NCBI GenBank assembly: GCA_951812345.1
Contig: OX638295.1
Coordinates: forward strand, 2,606,965 to 2,670,964
DNA: 64,000 nucleotides
From: Rhodothermales bacterium
Lineage (GTDB): Bacteria > Bacteroidota > Rhodothermia > Rhodothermales > VXPQ01
Direction: 5' to 3'
In this document: positions 1 through 9,602 of the stretch, one piece after another
Numbering within the stretch: position 1 is the stretch's first letter
How the letters are laid out: each line of letters begins with the position of its first letter
Notes under the pieces: generated by a model
Told to the model about the DNA's origin: nothing
Database searches by the model: none
Seen by the model: the letters and a program-made list of their open reading frames with translations, nothing else
Program-made: the position numbers and the translations under genes

Positions 1-1535
1 CGGCGTTTCTCCACGTGGATCAAGGCCCAGGCCCCGGAAGCCTGGCGGGCAAGCATCGCCTGTCGAACGGGCGCCTGGCGAACCGCCACGGCCCATTGAG
101 GCAGGGTATCCAGACTCGCTTCGGTATACCTGACATAATGCGCGTAGTCCGGCGCCCGCGACGGGTCGGACGTCAACAGAGCCTGCGCCGCTTCCGCTTC
201 CGGCTGCGTGGCGAAAGAGATGGTCCAGAAATCGGCGGTCCAGCGACGCTGCCGGGACACGGGACTGCGATCGAACGCGGCGCGCAGATCCGTTTCAGGA
301 ATCGCGGTGGGCGGGTTCGCGCGCAGCGTATCCCGGATACGTCGGGTAAGTTCACGGCGGCTTTTGCGCTCCACCTCGGCCGCCACCCACGGGTCGTTAT
401 CCAGGCCGTGACGCAGGCCGGCGCGGAAAAGTGCGTCATTGCGTAAAGCGCGACCCACGGAGGCTGAAGTACGGGTACGCGCCTCGGAGAACGGCAATTC
501 AGACAGCCAGAAGTAGTAATCGCCCGCCGTAAAGACAATAGTCTCGCCCTCGAATGTGTAGGTGGCCAGCGGGGTGTCCGGCGTGAGTTCCTCGTGCAGT
601 GCGCGCAGATCGGGCCGCACCGTTTCCGGGTCCATGTTCAGTTCCACGGGGGCCGGCGCCACACGGTTTTCGAGGCGCCGGATCGCCTGCGCAAGACTGA
701 GGACAGCAGGCGCGTCGACCTGTACGTGCAGCCCTTCCATGAACGTACGTACGAAGCGATCGCCTTCGAGCCGCCGCGTACGAAGGGCCACCTGGGTCGT
801 TATCCCTTCCTTGCGATTAAGGTATTCGGATTCCATGATAATGGGCGTACCCGTTTTCTCTTCCGCCCGAATGATGTGGTAGCCGTAGCGCGAACGAACC
901 GGTTCCGATATCTCCCCGACATCAAGTGCGAACGCCGCTTCGGCGAAGGCGTCGTCCACCTGAAAGTAACGGATGGGACCCAGCATGCCCGCCGACGAAT
1001 CGACGGTAGAAAGGTTGTAACAGACGGCCGCTTCTTCCAGAAAATCGCGGCCTGCCAGCAGCCGAGCATGGGCAGCTTCCGCTTCGGCGGGGTCGCGGTA
1101 AAAGAGATGCCGCGCGACGACCTGCTGTTTCGACCGGACAAATGCCCGGCGCACTTCTGCGTCGTCGATGGGCGGCAGGGTTTCCAGGAACGCCGTTTCG
1201 AAGAAGCGCCCGCCGACAGCCTGCCGCCGCGCGCGCTCGACAATGGATTGAAACGCGCTATCCGCCCCATAGTCGCGTCGCGCCGCTTCGTCGGCCAGCA
1301 GGGATGCGTCTGTCAGCGCGGCAAGATGCAGATAGCGGTTGGCGGGTGTGTCGTTCTGCCCCGTGGAGATGAGGAAAGCCACATAGGACGTCTCGAAATC
1401 ATCCACGGTAATCGGCACGCCGTCCGCGGTCGTCACAACGCGGTCACGTTCATCCGGCGGCGCTTCGCGCATACAGGCCGCCATACTCAACGCCAGGAGA
1501 AGACCCCATCCCCACAGGCGCTGCGATATAGCCAA
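1..1535 (-). CDS. PpiC/SurA-like peptidyl-prolyl isomerase lipoprotein, partial (C-terminus beyond window)
   Basis: The frame reads open from a TTG at 1533-1535 to the left edge, about 511 codons, so the C-terminus is missing. The first 21 residues make a lipoprotein signal with a hydrophobic WGWGLLLALSMAAC core and Cys21 as the acylation site. After a SurA-type N-terminal helical region (ADGVPITVDDFE), a parvulin domain follows at roughly residues 120-225, including GPIRYFQVDDAFAEAAFAL and GEISEPVRSRYGYHIIRA, which are typical PpiC features. A second, more divergent repeat of the chaperone region follows. Family members act in the periplasm on outer-membrane protein folding. The start was chosen for the signal peptide and the GGAGGG just upstream; the first ATG, inside the signal peptide, is the alternative. 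It lies downstream of the PorV-like gene with a 255-bp repeat element between them. Confidence 0.8.
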   Translation of the reverse strand, partial: MAISQRLWGWGLLLALSMAACMREAPPDERDRVVTTADGVPITVDDFETSYVAFLISTGQNDTPANRYLHLAALTDASLLADEAARRDYGADSAFQSIVERARRQAVGGRFFETAFLETLPPIDDAEVRRAFVRSKQQVVARHLFYRDPAEAEAAHARLLAGRDFLEEAAVCYNLSTVDSSAGMLGPIRYFQVDDAFAEAAFALDVGEISEPVRSRYGYHIIRAEEKTGTPIIMESEYLNRKEGITTQVALRTRRLEGDRFVRTFMEGLHVQVDAPAVLSLAQAIRRLENRVAPAPVELNMDPETVRPDLRALHEELTPDTPLATYTFEGETIVFTAGDYYFWLSELPFSEARTRTSASVGRALRNDALFRAGLRHGLDNDPWVAAEVERKSRRELTRRIRDTLRANPPTAIPETDLRAAFDRSPVSRQRRWTADFWTISFATQPEAEAAQALLTSDPSRAPDYAHYVRYTEASLDTLPQWAVAVRQAPVRQAMLARQASGAWALIHVEKR

Positions 1536-1556
1536 TCCCTCCGCCTTCGAGCCCAA

Positions 1557-1812
1557 AGATACTCTGATCAAAACCACTTCGCTCAGCACTTTACTTTCAC
1601 GCGTAAACGACGTTATGATTCCATCGTTGGAATCTGCGAAAAACACTGAGGTTTCGGACGTCGCGGGCGTGAAGCGCTCTTCGGGAGGGTGCGAGGGGCA
1701 CGCTGGCCGCGTCATTCCTCATTATGCGGGACCGCCACATGCACTGCTTCATCATTCCTTGCCGGCGCACCACTCTCAGCCTCTGAGCTTTGCGGACTTA
1801 ATCAGAGTATCC
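1557..1812 (-). repeat. Full-length copy of an interspersed element with inverted GGATACTCTGATTAA ends (256 bp)
   Basis: On the minus strand the element starts GGATACTCTGATTAAG right after the stop codon of the PorV-like gene and ends TTGATCAGAGTATCT, 21 bases before the start of the SurA-like gene. The 15-base ends are inverted repeats. The interior aligns with 21286-21539; both contain CATAATGAGGAATGAC and GCCAGCGTGCCCCTC. No protein is encoded, so it looks like a MITE-like or REP-like element filling the whole gap. Confidence 0.8.
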
Positions 1813-2850
1813 TTAATAATATATCCGCAGGTCAATCATCTGGGTCCCGCCGAGCAGATCGAACGGGATATAGGCGAAGTCGAAACCGAAGCGAACAGCG
1901 CTCACACGCACGTCGAGTCCCACGCCGAAGGTCAAGTGGCTGTCCACATTGTCGATGAACGCATCTTTGTAGCCCGCGCGCAGGTCGAGATTGAATGTGC
2001 GGGAACCGTAATGCAGTTGTGCGCCCAGATCGCTGTTGAGGTTGTTGTCGTTGCCCTGGTTGGCGTCGGCCAGCAACTGGAGTTCCGTATTGAACGCCAG
2101 CGGAATGGGGACCATGACGCCGAACTTGAACGCCAGCGGCAAGTCCCATCGATCCATATCGATACGGGCCGGGATATCGGGATTGTTGCCCGCCGTGGTC
2201 TGGTCGATATCCACGAACACTTGTCCGTTAATCCCCCGCATCTGCATCTTGTTACCGAAATTCTGGATGGATGCGGCGATATTCATGCCGTTCAGGTAAC
2301 GCGTTTCCAGAATGAAGCCGAAATCGAATGCGATGGCGGAGGCGCTCATGTCGCGTATCTGCTGGCGGACGTACTTGACCGTTCCGCCGAAATAGAACGC
2401 TTGCGTGAGCGGCTGCGCATACGTCAGGCCCAGGCTCATATCGTTCGACGAAAACGTTTCTCCGGTACCCTCCGGAAAGGCCACGGTACGCACCTTCATG
2501 TCGCCGTAGTTGACGGTGGCGATGCTGAAACCGACGGCGCCGGTGCTCAGGACAGGCACCACGACGCCCGCAGCGTTGTACCTGATGTCGGCAAGCCATT
2601 CGTAGTGGGTCAGGAAAACGTTGCCGCGATGCATATCCGCATACGGGCGGGCGGCGCCCGCCGGGTTCCAGAACAATGCGTCGCCGCCTGTAGCGAGCGT
2701 GGTGTAGGCGTGGCCCAGCGCCTGCCCGCGCGCGCCCGTGCCGAGTGTCAGAAAGGGTACGGCCGTGGTCCCGGCGCGGCTCTGCGCAGAAACGTTCGGC
2801 ACGTTCAGCAACAACACCAGAAGGAAGGGCGAGATTCGTCGCATAAGCAT
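1813..2850 (-). CDS. PorV/PorQ-type outer-membrane beta-barrel protein
   Basis: A 345-residue protein with an N-terminal signal (MRRISPFLLVLLLNVPNVSAQ). The mature start AGTTAVPFLTLGTGARGQALGHAYTTLATGGDALFWNPAGAA is the hallmark of the PorV/PorQ (UPF0164-like) family. The rest alternates short hydrophobic strands and turns and ends in DLRIYY, as expected for a barrel of the FadL/PorV type. PorV is the outer-membrane shuttle and sorting component of type IX secretion in Bacteroidota, and these proteins often sit beside T9SS cargo genes. Here it follows a T9SS-sorted protein by 20 bases, which supports a role in export or anchoring of that neighbour. Whether it is a true PorV or a PorQ/P-like paralogue cannot be settled by eye. 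An in-frame ATG at 2844 is an equally good start. Confidence 0.82.
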   Translation of the reverse strand: MLMRRISPFLLVLLLNVPNVSAQSRAGTTAVPFLTLGTGARGQALGHAYTTLATGGDALFWNPAGAARPYADMHRGNVFLTHYEWLADIRYNAAGVVVPVLSTGAVGFSIATVNYGDMKVRTVAFPEGTGETFSSNDMSLGLTYAQPLTQAFYFGGTVKYVRQQIRDMSASAIAFDFGFILETRYLNGMNIAASIQNFGNKMQMRGINGQVFVDIDQTTAGNNPDIPARIDMDRWDLPLAFKFGVMVPIPLAFNTELQLLADANQGNDNNLNSDLGAQLHYGSRTFNLDLRAGYKDAFIDNVDSHLTFGVGLDVRVSAVRFGFDFAYIPFDLLGGTQMIDLRIYY

Positions 2851-2870
2851 GGTGCAGCCGATGGAATTCC

Positions 2871-5800
2871 CTATTTAATCAGCGCAAACTTGCCGACATA
2901 CTCCCCTATATCGGGAGCGTCCACATGGAATATGTATACGCCGAAAGCTATGTCCTGCTGGTCCTCCGTGCGGAGATCCCAGAACGTTGCCCCGTCCGCG
3001 AGAAATCCGTCGTGTTCCAGTGTTTTGATGAGTTCGCCCCGGATGTTGAATATCTTGATGGTGCACTTCTGGGGCAAGTTGATGAACTGCACCCGGCGTT
3101 CGCCGCGGCCTTCGATCTGGGAGCGCGGCTCGAAGGACGAGGCGCCGACGTACGGATTCGGCACAACGGCGATCCGGTCCAGCACGTCCCGCGCCAGATC
3201 CGCATCTATAGTGGACGGACTGAGCGAGAACTGGAAGAAATCGCCGGTGGCGAACGGGCGGCTGACGGAGATACGCAACACGTCACCGGGGCTTGGCGCT
3301 GTAGAGTTACCCCCGCCGGAGAAGCTGACCCGGTAGCGGAAAAGCCTCGGACTCCTGCTGTCGTAGCGTTCAAAGATGATGAGATCGTCCCCGAAGTCGA
3401 AGACGCCGCTTGCGTTGCGATCATCGATCAGCATGTCCGCAGGCGTCCGCCTGGTTGCATTGACGGCAAAGATCGGGATCTCCTCACGCAGGTAGCCGAA
3501 GACCCGCGGCGGAGGAAGGTAAAGCGAATCCGCCGGGTCTACCCATCGCAGTTCGTAGTCCCATGCCGCGGGTGAATAGAAGACCGTCGAGTCTTTGCGG
3601 ATGTTCGCCACCCAGTCGGTCGAGAAGCCTTCCAGCGTCGTGGGGTCCGGGCTGAACAGTTCGTTGGCTGTTCCTGCATTTGAAACGTAGCCCGTGCGAT
3701 CTTCGTCCAGGACAACGAGCGTGTCGTTGGCGAACGAAATCGTGAATCCCTCGATGGGCGGTGTGGTATCGACAAATTGGGCGGGGCCGAAAACAATCTC
3801 ACCGTCCGAGAGGCGCATTACCTGGTATCCGCTCGTGGTGTACAGGTCTGCGTTGATCGAATCGGGGGTGTCGAAGAATTCAACGCGGTAGAACGTGTCG
3901 AAATCAACGAGTTCCTCCTGGAAAAGGCTTACCGAAATGGAGCCGGTGCCAATGCCGCCGTTCACCTTTTCCAGACTTTCATTCGTCCCTCCCTTGACGT
4001 AGCCCGCCGGCTCACTGCGCGGTATCACCACGGCAGCGTTCTTCGTGAACCCCGTAATATTCCCGGCCTGGGTGGCGCTGATCCGGAAGGTGTTTTCCTG
4101 GGGATCGATGCTGCCTACCCCCCGGTCGTACGCCACCAGCGCATAGTAGTACGTGAGTCCGTTGGTGACGTTTTCATCCACATAGAAATATTGCAGGCCG
4201 GTGTCGTCGCCCATGTAGTACACCGCAGTGCCTTCAAGCACGGTTCGTGGACCGGATATCCCGTTCTTCAGATCGAACTGGGCGATGGGTTCAAAGAAGG
4301 TGCCCTCGCCGCCGACATCGGTGATGTTCCTGGCGTCGCTCAGCAGAAGGTCCGTCCCCCTGTACAGCTTGAAGCCCTCGAAGTCGAACTCCTGAGAGAA
4401 CCTGTCGAAACTGGCTACGGCGACCGTGTCCCAACTAAGGACGACGCGGCTGTCTCCAGGAACTGCGCTGAGCGTCGGAGTGAACGGGGGCTGCGCGAAC
4501 GTGTAGTCGGCGTTGAAAATACTCTGCACCGTACGGCGGTTCTTAAAGAAATCGCGTTCGTCGGAACCGAATATCCACGCCGTGGAGAAAAAGTCGGTGC
4601 TCTTCGGCGGGAGATTGACCGGGCCGGAGGAAAACAGGAGAAACGGCTCAATATCCGCTTCGATCACGTCCGGCGTGGTCCCGAGCGGGAACTGCGCCAC
4701 ATTGAAGAGCCGATCCCACATCCAGTCGTCGTCGCGCAGGTTGTCGCCGGATTCGTAGAAGGGGCGCGTGTTCAAATCGAAGCCGGTCAGGCCCACCTGG
4801 TCCGATTCGTCCACGTCCAATTCGTCGAAGTTGGGTTCTCCGAGGGTCGGGACGCCGTCTGCTTCTCCGGTGTCGGGACCGGGGTATCCAAGATCGAACG
4901 GCCCAAGGCCGTCGCGGCCCAGATCGTTGTTTATCCGCTCGCCGGCGTCCCACTGCCCGTTTTCGTTCGTATCCGTATATCCGACCCAGTCCATGTTTTC
5001 GTCGCCCGTCCACCAGCGGCCCGCCGCGTACGCCGGGCGCGATTCGATGGAGCCGTTGGTCCGCACGAAATCGGCTACATTGAGCGTAGCCATGGCAGCG
5101 CCAAGGATTTCAGCCGATCCTTCGATAAGGACGCCGGGGCCGCCGAAACGCGACTCGTCGGTCATGCCGTCCTCGTCGTTGTCCAGTCCGTCGAAGGCGC
5201 GCGCCGGACTTTCCAGAAAGGCAAATCCCGTATAGCCCAAATCGTACGTCCCCCCCGAAGCGCGCGTCCCGATGCCGTCCTGGTCCCAACCGTACGCCAC
5301 ATCCTGAACCGGATCGTACGCGCCGACTTCGTCCCCTTCCTCGTTGCCGAGACCAAAATCCATGATCTGCGCGAAATACAGGCGATCGTGGTCCGTCTCT
5401 CCTCGGTTGAAGAAACGGTACAGAATGAACATGATGTCTTCCGCGAGGATGTTCGCCCACTGGAAAATGCGCACCTGATTGAGCATGCCGAGACCGCCCA
5501 TCGTAGAGTCGGACGGACTTGGATAATACACGCCGAGCTCGCTGTTGGGATTATTCGTGACAGGATCTATGGCATACTCCATGTCGGAGTGATCGTCTAT
5601 CACGTAATAGCTCTCCAGGTCTGCGTTGAACACGCCCTTGCCGAAAAAGCCGTTCCATGCCGCCACGGAGGGATCCTCGTCGATCTCGTCGTTTCGCCAG
5701 CCGGGATCGTCGGGGCTATCGAGACGATCGGGCCAGAATACGGGCCACGACATGGGGTCGGAGCTGATTGCAGGCGTCGGGGTCCGGGTCAGCGCGATGG

Positions 5801-6278
5801 GGTCGAGGCGATCAGGATTGTTGAATCCCGGCAGGGGCAGCCAGCCCCAGAGTTCGCCGGACGGCCCGGTCCGTTTGCCAAAGTCCCGATAGGTAAGAAT
5901 GAACGGATTCAGCGTGGTATCGGCCTGCGCGTCCAGGTAGAAGCCGAGGCTTTGCCACTTGAGCCGCTCACCGGGCACCTGTCCGGCCACGATAGCGCCG
6001 ATGCCGTCGATGTGCCGGCCGCCGATCCCCCTCGGCCAGACTCCCCACGGCAGATCGTCCCACCTGGAGAGTTCGCCGTGGTTGCGAAAGTTGGTTTCGA
6101 TCAAGTTCCCGTCCAGAATTCCGCGAGCGATGAATTCTTCCGCGCCGCGCAGGTTATCGGGGATGGCCTCGGCGTTTTGCGCCATTGCCGCCCTCGCGCC
6201 GGTGAAACCAAAGACCGCGATGGCGACGGCAAGCAGCCGCGACAGGCTCATCGGCGAAAAGGAACGGGGAGCATACAT
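2871..6278 (-). CDS. Large secreted protein with T9SS C-terminal sorting domain
   Basis: A 1135-residue protein with a signal peptide near residues 10-34. The N-terminal 550 residues match no family I recognise. They are rich in Asp and carry calcium-site-like stretches such as DGLDNDEDGMTDES and DTNENGQWDAGE, reminiscent of thrombospondin type-3 repeats. The middle (PTLSAVPGDSRVVLSWD..FEGFKLYRGTD) resembles a fibronectin III module. The last 90 residues are a classic type IX sorting domain: VVPNPY, then TIKIFNIRGELIKTL, then AFGVYIFHVDAP and a terminal FALIK. It is probably exported across the outer membrane and anchored at the surface or released. It lies between a TonB receptor (36 bases upstream) and a PorV-like barrel (20 bases downstream), so the three form one unit. 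An alternative start is Met10. Confidence 0.8.
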   Translation of the reverse strand: MYAPRSFSPMSLSRLLAVAIAVFGFTGARAAMAQNAEAIPDNLRGAEEFIARGILDGNLIETNFRNHGELSRWDDLPWGVWPRGIGGRHIDGIGAIVAGQVPGERLKWQSLGFYLDAQADTTLNPFILTYRDFGKRTGPSGELWGWLPLPGFNNPDRLDPIALTRTPTPAISSDPMSWPVFWPDRLDSPDDPGWRNDEIDEDPSVAAWNGFFGKGVFNADLESYYVIDDHSDMEYAIDPVTNNPNSELGVYYPSPSDSTMGGLGMLNQVRIFQWANILAEDIMFILYRFFNRGETDHDRLYFAQIMDFGLGNEEGDEVGAYDPVQDVAYGWDQDGIGTRASGGTYDLGYTGFAFLESPARAFDGLDNDEDGMTDESRFGGPGVLIEGSAEILGAAMATLNVADFVRTNGSIESRPAYAAGRWWTGDENMDWVGYTDTNENGQWDAGERINNDLGRDGLGPFDLGYPGPDTGEADGVPTLGEPNFDELDVDESDQVGLTGFDLNTRPFYESGDNLRDDDWMWDRLFNVAQFPLGTTPDVIEADIEPFLLFSSGPVNLPPKSTDFFSTAWIFGSDERDFFKNRRTVQSIFNADYTFAQPPFTPTLSAVPGDSRVVLSWDTVAVASFDRFSQEFDFEGFKLYRGTDLLLSDARNITDVGGEGTFFEPIAQFDLKNGISGPRTVLEGTAVYYMGDDTGLQYFYVDENVTNGLTYYYALVAYDRGVGSIDPQENTFRISATQAGNITGFTKNAAVVIPRSEPAGYVKGGTNESLEKVNGGIGTGSISVSLFQEELVDFDTFYRVEFFDTPDSINADLYTTSGYQVMRLSDGEIVFGPAQFVDTTPPIEGFTISFANDTLVVLDEDRTGYVSNAGTANELFSPDPTTLEGFSTDWVANIRKDSTVFYSPAAWDYELRWVDPADSLYLPPPRVFGYLREEIPIFAVNATRRTPADMLIDDRNASGVFDFGDDLIIFERYDSRSPRLFRYRVSFSGGGNSTAPSPGDVLRISVSRPFATGDFFQFSLSPSTIDADLARDVLDRIAVVPNPYVGASSFEPRSQIEGRGERRVQFINLPQKCTIKIFNIRGELIKTLEHDGFLADGATFWDLRTEDQQDIAFGVYIFHVDAPDIGEYVGKFALIK

Positions 6279-6314
6279 GATGGCGTATGGCTACGATGGG
6301 CGTTGCGCCCGTCG

Positions 6315-9149
6315 CTAAAATCGGTAATTGAGGCCAAGGCTTATTCTGCGCGGCGCGCCGAAAAATTCCTGCCGGTAGAACCACTCGTCGATGGTGTTCA
6401 GGCCGCCCACTTCGCCGCCCGTACGCCGGAGCCGCTCCAGTTCCACGGACTCGTCGGCACGGCCCGTGTCGGAATACACGTTGACTTCCTGCTCTATGTC
6501 GAACAGGTTCTGAACTTGCAGAAAGAGCTGGATGTCCGGACCCAGAAAAGGCGGCTTATAGTACGCTCGTACATCCGTGCCGTAGGTAAGAGGCCGGGCC
6601 GCGTTGTTTTTCAGGTTCGACACAACCAGATCACGGATCGTGGTGTACGGGGTGCCGCTCTGCAGGCGGTTGATGACCGTCAGGTTCAGGCCATTGACCG
6701 GGGTGACAGTGATTGTGTTGTTGAGTACATGGCGACGATCCCAGTCGAGACGAACCAGCGAAAGAATGGCTTCCAGCCCCGATTGCTGGCGTCCGAACGC
6801 CTCCCCGGGACTCGACGATGTTCCCTCGGCGAATTGCAACGTATAGTCCAGCGTCCAGTTCAGCCGTCCGCCAGGACGCTGGAAAAGCGAGAAGGTCATA
6901 CCGCGAATCGTGCCAAAGTCGCGGTTGATCCAGCGGATGGCGAAATCGCCGTTGGGATTACGCAGGATCTCCTGCCCGGTCAGGTTGCGTACGTCCTTCG
7001 AGAAGATCGTCAGTTCCAGACCGATGTCGTCCGTCAACCCCTGCTGTAGCCCCACTTCGAAAGAAAGCGTGCGCTCGGGTTTAAGGTTCGGGTTGCCGAA
7101 ACTGTTCGAGCTTGAGGTCGGATTAATCTCGTACTCGGGATTGGAATACAGAATACTGAACGCCGGCACCTGGAAGAACAGTCCCGCCGAGAATCGCATC
7201 ACTCCCGTCGAGGAGATAGGGAATGCAATGCCCAGACGCGGGCTGAACTGGTATTCGGAAGGGGTTTCCTGCCGGTTCGAAATCGACGTGGACGGATCGG
7301 CGGGATCGGGGATCTCCGTCAGATTCGCCTGCTGCCAATCCATGGGGATCAGATAGTCCGGGTCAAAATAATCGAAGCGGAGCCCCACATTCGCGATCAG
7401 GCCCGTGAATTCCATCTTGTCCTGGATATACGCCGAGAATTCCCTGGGCGAAGTCCTCAGGCTGTTGTCGCTCCACATGTCGGGCGACGGCTGGGGCAGG
7501 TTACCCGTCCGGAACGACTTTTCAATACCGAATGTGCGATTGTCCAGGCCGTGCAGCCGGATAAGGAAGCCCGTCTTCACCAGGTGCACCCGGTCCACCT
7601 GCCGGGTATAGTCGCCGACGATGGTATGGGTGGCCGTGAGTTCATCGTTCGTGTTCATGTCGTTGCCGCCCACCGCAAAGGCGAACTGGCCTTGCAGGGA
7701 ACTCAGTTGGCTCGACTGGTAGCGGGCGTCGGTCGGGTCTTCATACAGTCGTACATCGGTTTTATCGTGCAGGTAGCTGTACGACAGGTTCGCAAACGAC
7801 CGGTTATCGACTGTCCAGCGCAACCCCGCGATGTGCGTCTGGTTCAGAAACTCGACCCGGTTGATTCCGTCGGGGACATACTTGCGGAAGTGACTGAACG
7901 GGTTGAAGGTGCCCCCCTGGAAAAAGAAGTTGTAATCCACCTTGAATTTCGGCGTGACCTGGAAACCGAGGGTGCCGTTGACGGACAGGCGTTCCGTATT
8001 GTTGCGCGGGGTAAAGTTACCGTCCCCTGTCGATTCGACAAGCCAGGCTCCGGGTGGAAGCCCGGTGTTCAGGTTCGACGACGAGTCGGATGGCGAGAAA
8101 AGGTCGCGACCGATGAAATGGGAATGGTCCCGCAGGTAACGCACAGACGCCTGCAGGCCAAGCCTGTTTCTGAGTATGGGTCCGCCAAGCGATGCCTGGG
8201 CATCGACGATGTTGGGGAATTCGGCGGCTTCGGTGTAGCTGTAGCGCTCCGACACAAAATCGGAAGGGGCAAGAAAAGAGCCGGGATCGGTCGTACGGTG
8301 AAGGAACTCGATCTTGCGGTTGCTGACGATGGCGCCGGTGTAACTCAGGAAGGAGCCGGACCATCGGTCGGGCAGGTCTTTCGTAACGATGTTAACCACC
8401 CCTGATAGAGCCTGACCGTATTCGGCGTTGAAGACACCGCTGATGACCTCGAGGCTCGACACCATGTTTTGTTCTACGTCGAACGAAGCCGTCTGGCTGA
8501 ATGCATTGTTGATGGGCACCCCGTTGACGAGATAGGCCACTTCGCCGATACGCCCGCCCCGAAAATGGCCGTCCACCACGCCGGCTTGCAGGTTTATGGC
8601 GTCGCCGATGTTAGTGATTGGCAATGCCGCGAGCTGCTCGCCGTCGACGACGGCGGTGGTGGTCGTGCGATCCATCTCGACGATGGGGCGCTCCGCAACC
8701 ACGATCACCTCTTCACCCTGAATGACTTCCTCGCGCAGCGCAAAGTCAACGGTTGTCGTATTGTCCGGAACGACCTTAACGTTCTCCACCGTCACCGTCG
8801 CAAAGCCGATGAAAGAGGCCTGCACGGCATACGTCCCGGGTGTTACGTTGAGGATAAAGTAGTAGCCATCCGTGTCGCTGCTCGTGCCCTGTATGGTGCC
8901 GGCGATAACCACGTTCACCCCGGGGAGGGGCTCACCCGTGTTGGCGTCTGTGACGCGACCGGCGATTTTTCCGGTTGGTCCCGACGGAGGGATAGTCGCA
9001 AGCGACAGATAAAAAGACCCGTTGGCCGCCGCCTTACTGCCGGCCGGGTTCGTAGACGCCACTGCGGGTTGCAGCGCGATCATGCATGTAACCAGAAGCG
9101 GGGTTACTATGCACAGGCGACCGGGCAAAAATCGCAAGCAATGGGTCAT
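6315..9149 (-). CDS. TonB-dependent receptor with carboxypeptidase-like regulatory domain
   Basis: About 944 residues from the ATG at 9147-9149; the frame extends to a TTG at 9194, but the ATG directly precedes a good signal peptide (CLRFLPGRLCIVTPLLVTCMIALQPAVAS). Domains in order: a CarboxypepD_reg-like fold (GKIAGRVTDANTGEPLPGVNVVIAGT..SSDTDGYYFILNVTPGTY), a plug (PITNIGDAINLQAGVVDG..YLVNGVPINNAF..EVISGVFNAEYGQALSGVVNIVTK), then a 22-strand-type barrel ending in ISLGLNYRF, a terminal aromatic signal. It is expected to import a large or scarce substrate, or to support surface-complex assembly with the next two genes. It is the first gene of the operon running towards the PorV-like gene. The substrate is not visible from sequence. 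Confidence 0.88.
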   Translation of the reverse strand: MTHCLRFLPGRLCIVTPLLVTCMIALQPAVASTNPAGSKAAANGSFYLSLATIPPSGPTGKIAGRVTDANTGEPLPGVNVVIAGTIQGTSSDTDGYYFILNVTPGTYAVQASFIGFATVTVENVKVVPDNTTTVDFALREEVIQGEEVIVVAERPIVEMDRTTTTAVVDGEQLAALPITNIGDAINLQAGVVDGHFRGGRIGEVAYLVNGVPINNAFSQTASFDVEQNMVSSLEVISGVFNAEYGQALSGVVNIVTKDLPDRWSGSFLSYTGAIVSNRKIEFLHRTTDPGSFLAPSDFVSERYSYTEAAEFPNIVDAQASLGGPILRNRLGLQASVRYLRDHSHFIGRDLFSPSDSSSNLNTGLPPGAWLVESTGDGNFTPRNNTERLSVNGTLGFQVTPKFKVDYNFFFQGGTFNPFSHFRKYVPDGINRVEFLNQTHIAGLRWTVDNRSFANLSYSYLHDKTDVRLYEDPTDARYQSSQLSSLQGQFAFAVGGNDMNTNDELTATHTIVGDYTRQVDRVHLVKTGFLIRLHGLDNRTFGIEKSFRTGNLPQPSPDMWSDNSLRTSPREFSAYIQDKMEFTGLIANVGLRFDYFDPDYLIPMDWQQANLTEIPDPADPSTSISNRQETPSEYQFSPRLGIAFPISSTGVMRFSAGLFFQVPAFSILYSNPEYEINPTSSSNSFGNPNLKPERTLSFEVGLQQGLTDDIGLELTIFSKDVRNLTGQEILRNPNGDFAIRWINRDFGTIRGMTFSLFQRPGGRLNWTLDYTLQFAEGTSSSPGEAFGRQQSGLEAILSLVRLDWDRRHVLNNTITVTPVNGLNLTVINRLQSGTPYTTIRDLVVSNLKNNAARPLTYGTDVRAYYKPPFLGPDIQLFLQVQNLFDIEQEVNVYSDTGRADESVELERLRRTGGEVGGLNTIDEWFYRQEFFGAPRRISLGLNYRF

Positions 9150-9602
9150 GGCAACAAGTAGAGTGTCAACAACCGGGGGCACATCTTGAGACAAGAATAG
9201 CGGTTAACGCTCATTTGAACAGCATCATTTGCTTCGTCCAGGCAAACGCAAGGATCAGGGTGAGGGTCTTTGTTGGCATGGTAATGCGAATACCTCTATG
9301 AGGTGGTTTGAATGCCTGACGACGGACGCCTCATTAATGAATCCTGTATTCGGTACGGGATTGGGATCCGGGTTGCTCTTTTCCAGCTTTAGAGCATTGA
9401 CCCGCAATTCTTTTCGGCTGAATGCTTAGAAATATTAACTCTTAACAGTAAGGGAAACCAAGGTGACATGCAAAGCCAACAGAAAACAAAACCGATGACA
9501 TATCTTCAACAGGTTGCCCGGATATACATTTGTTGCCCCGCCGGTGCAGATACAAGTGGGCTATCGTTAGCGATATTCCTGGGTAACCGGGGCTGAGAAC
9601 CA
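9150..9602. other. Intergenic stretch, no gene recognised
   Basis: About 450 bases between the acetylesterase stop and the TonB receptor start, both on the minus strand. A 66-codon plus-strand frame at 9229-9429 has no recognisable protein character. The stretch should hold the promoter of the receptor operon, but I could not pick a convincing site. No copy of the interspersed repeat is present here. Confidence 0.5.

Noticed and set aside
1615-3336. Long plus-strand open frame of 573 codons
   Set aside because: It lies opposite the PorV-like and T9SS genes, whose proteins have clear family sequence; its own translation is Arg/His/Val-rich without domains, typical of antisense frames in GC-rich DNA.
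3777-7049. Plus-strand open frame of 1090 codons
   Set aside because: Spans two real minus-strand genes and has no recognisable family sequence; it is an antisense shadow.
9229-9429. Small plus-strand open frame in the gap upstream of the first TonB receptor
   Set aside because: No signal peptide, family motif or ribosome binding site; composition is not gene-like.
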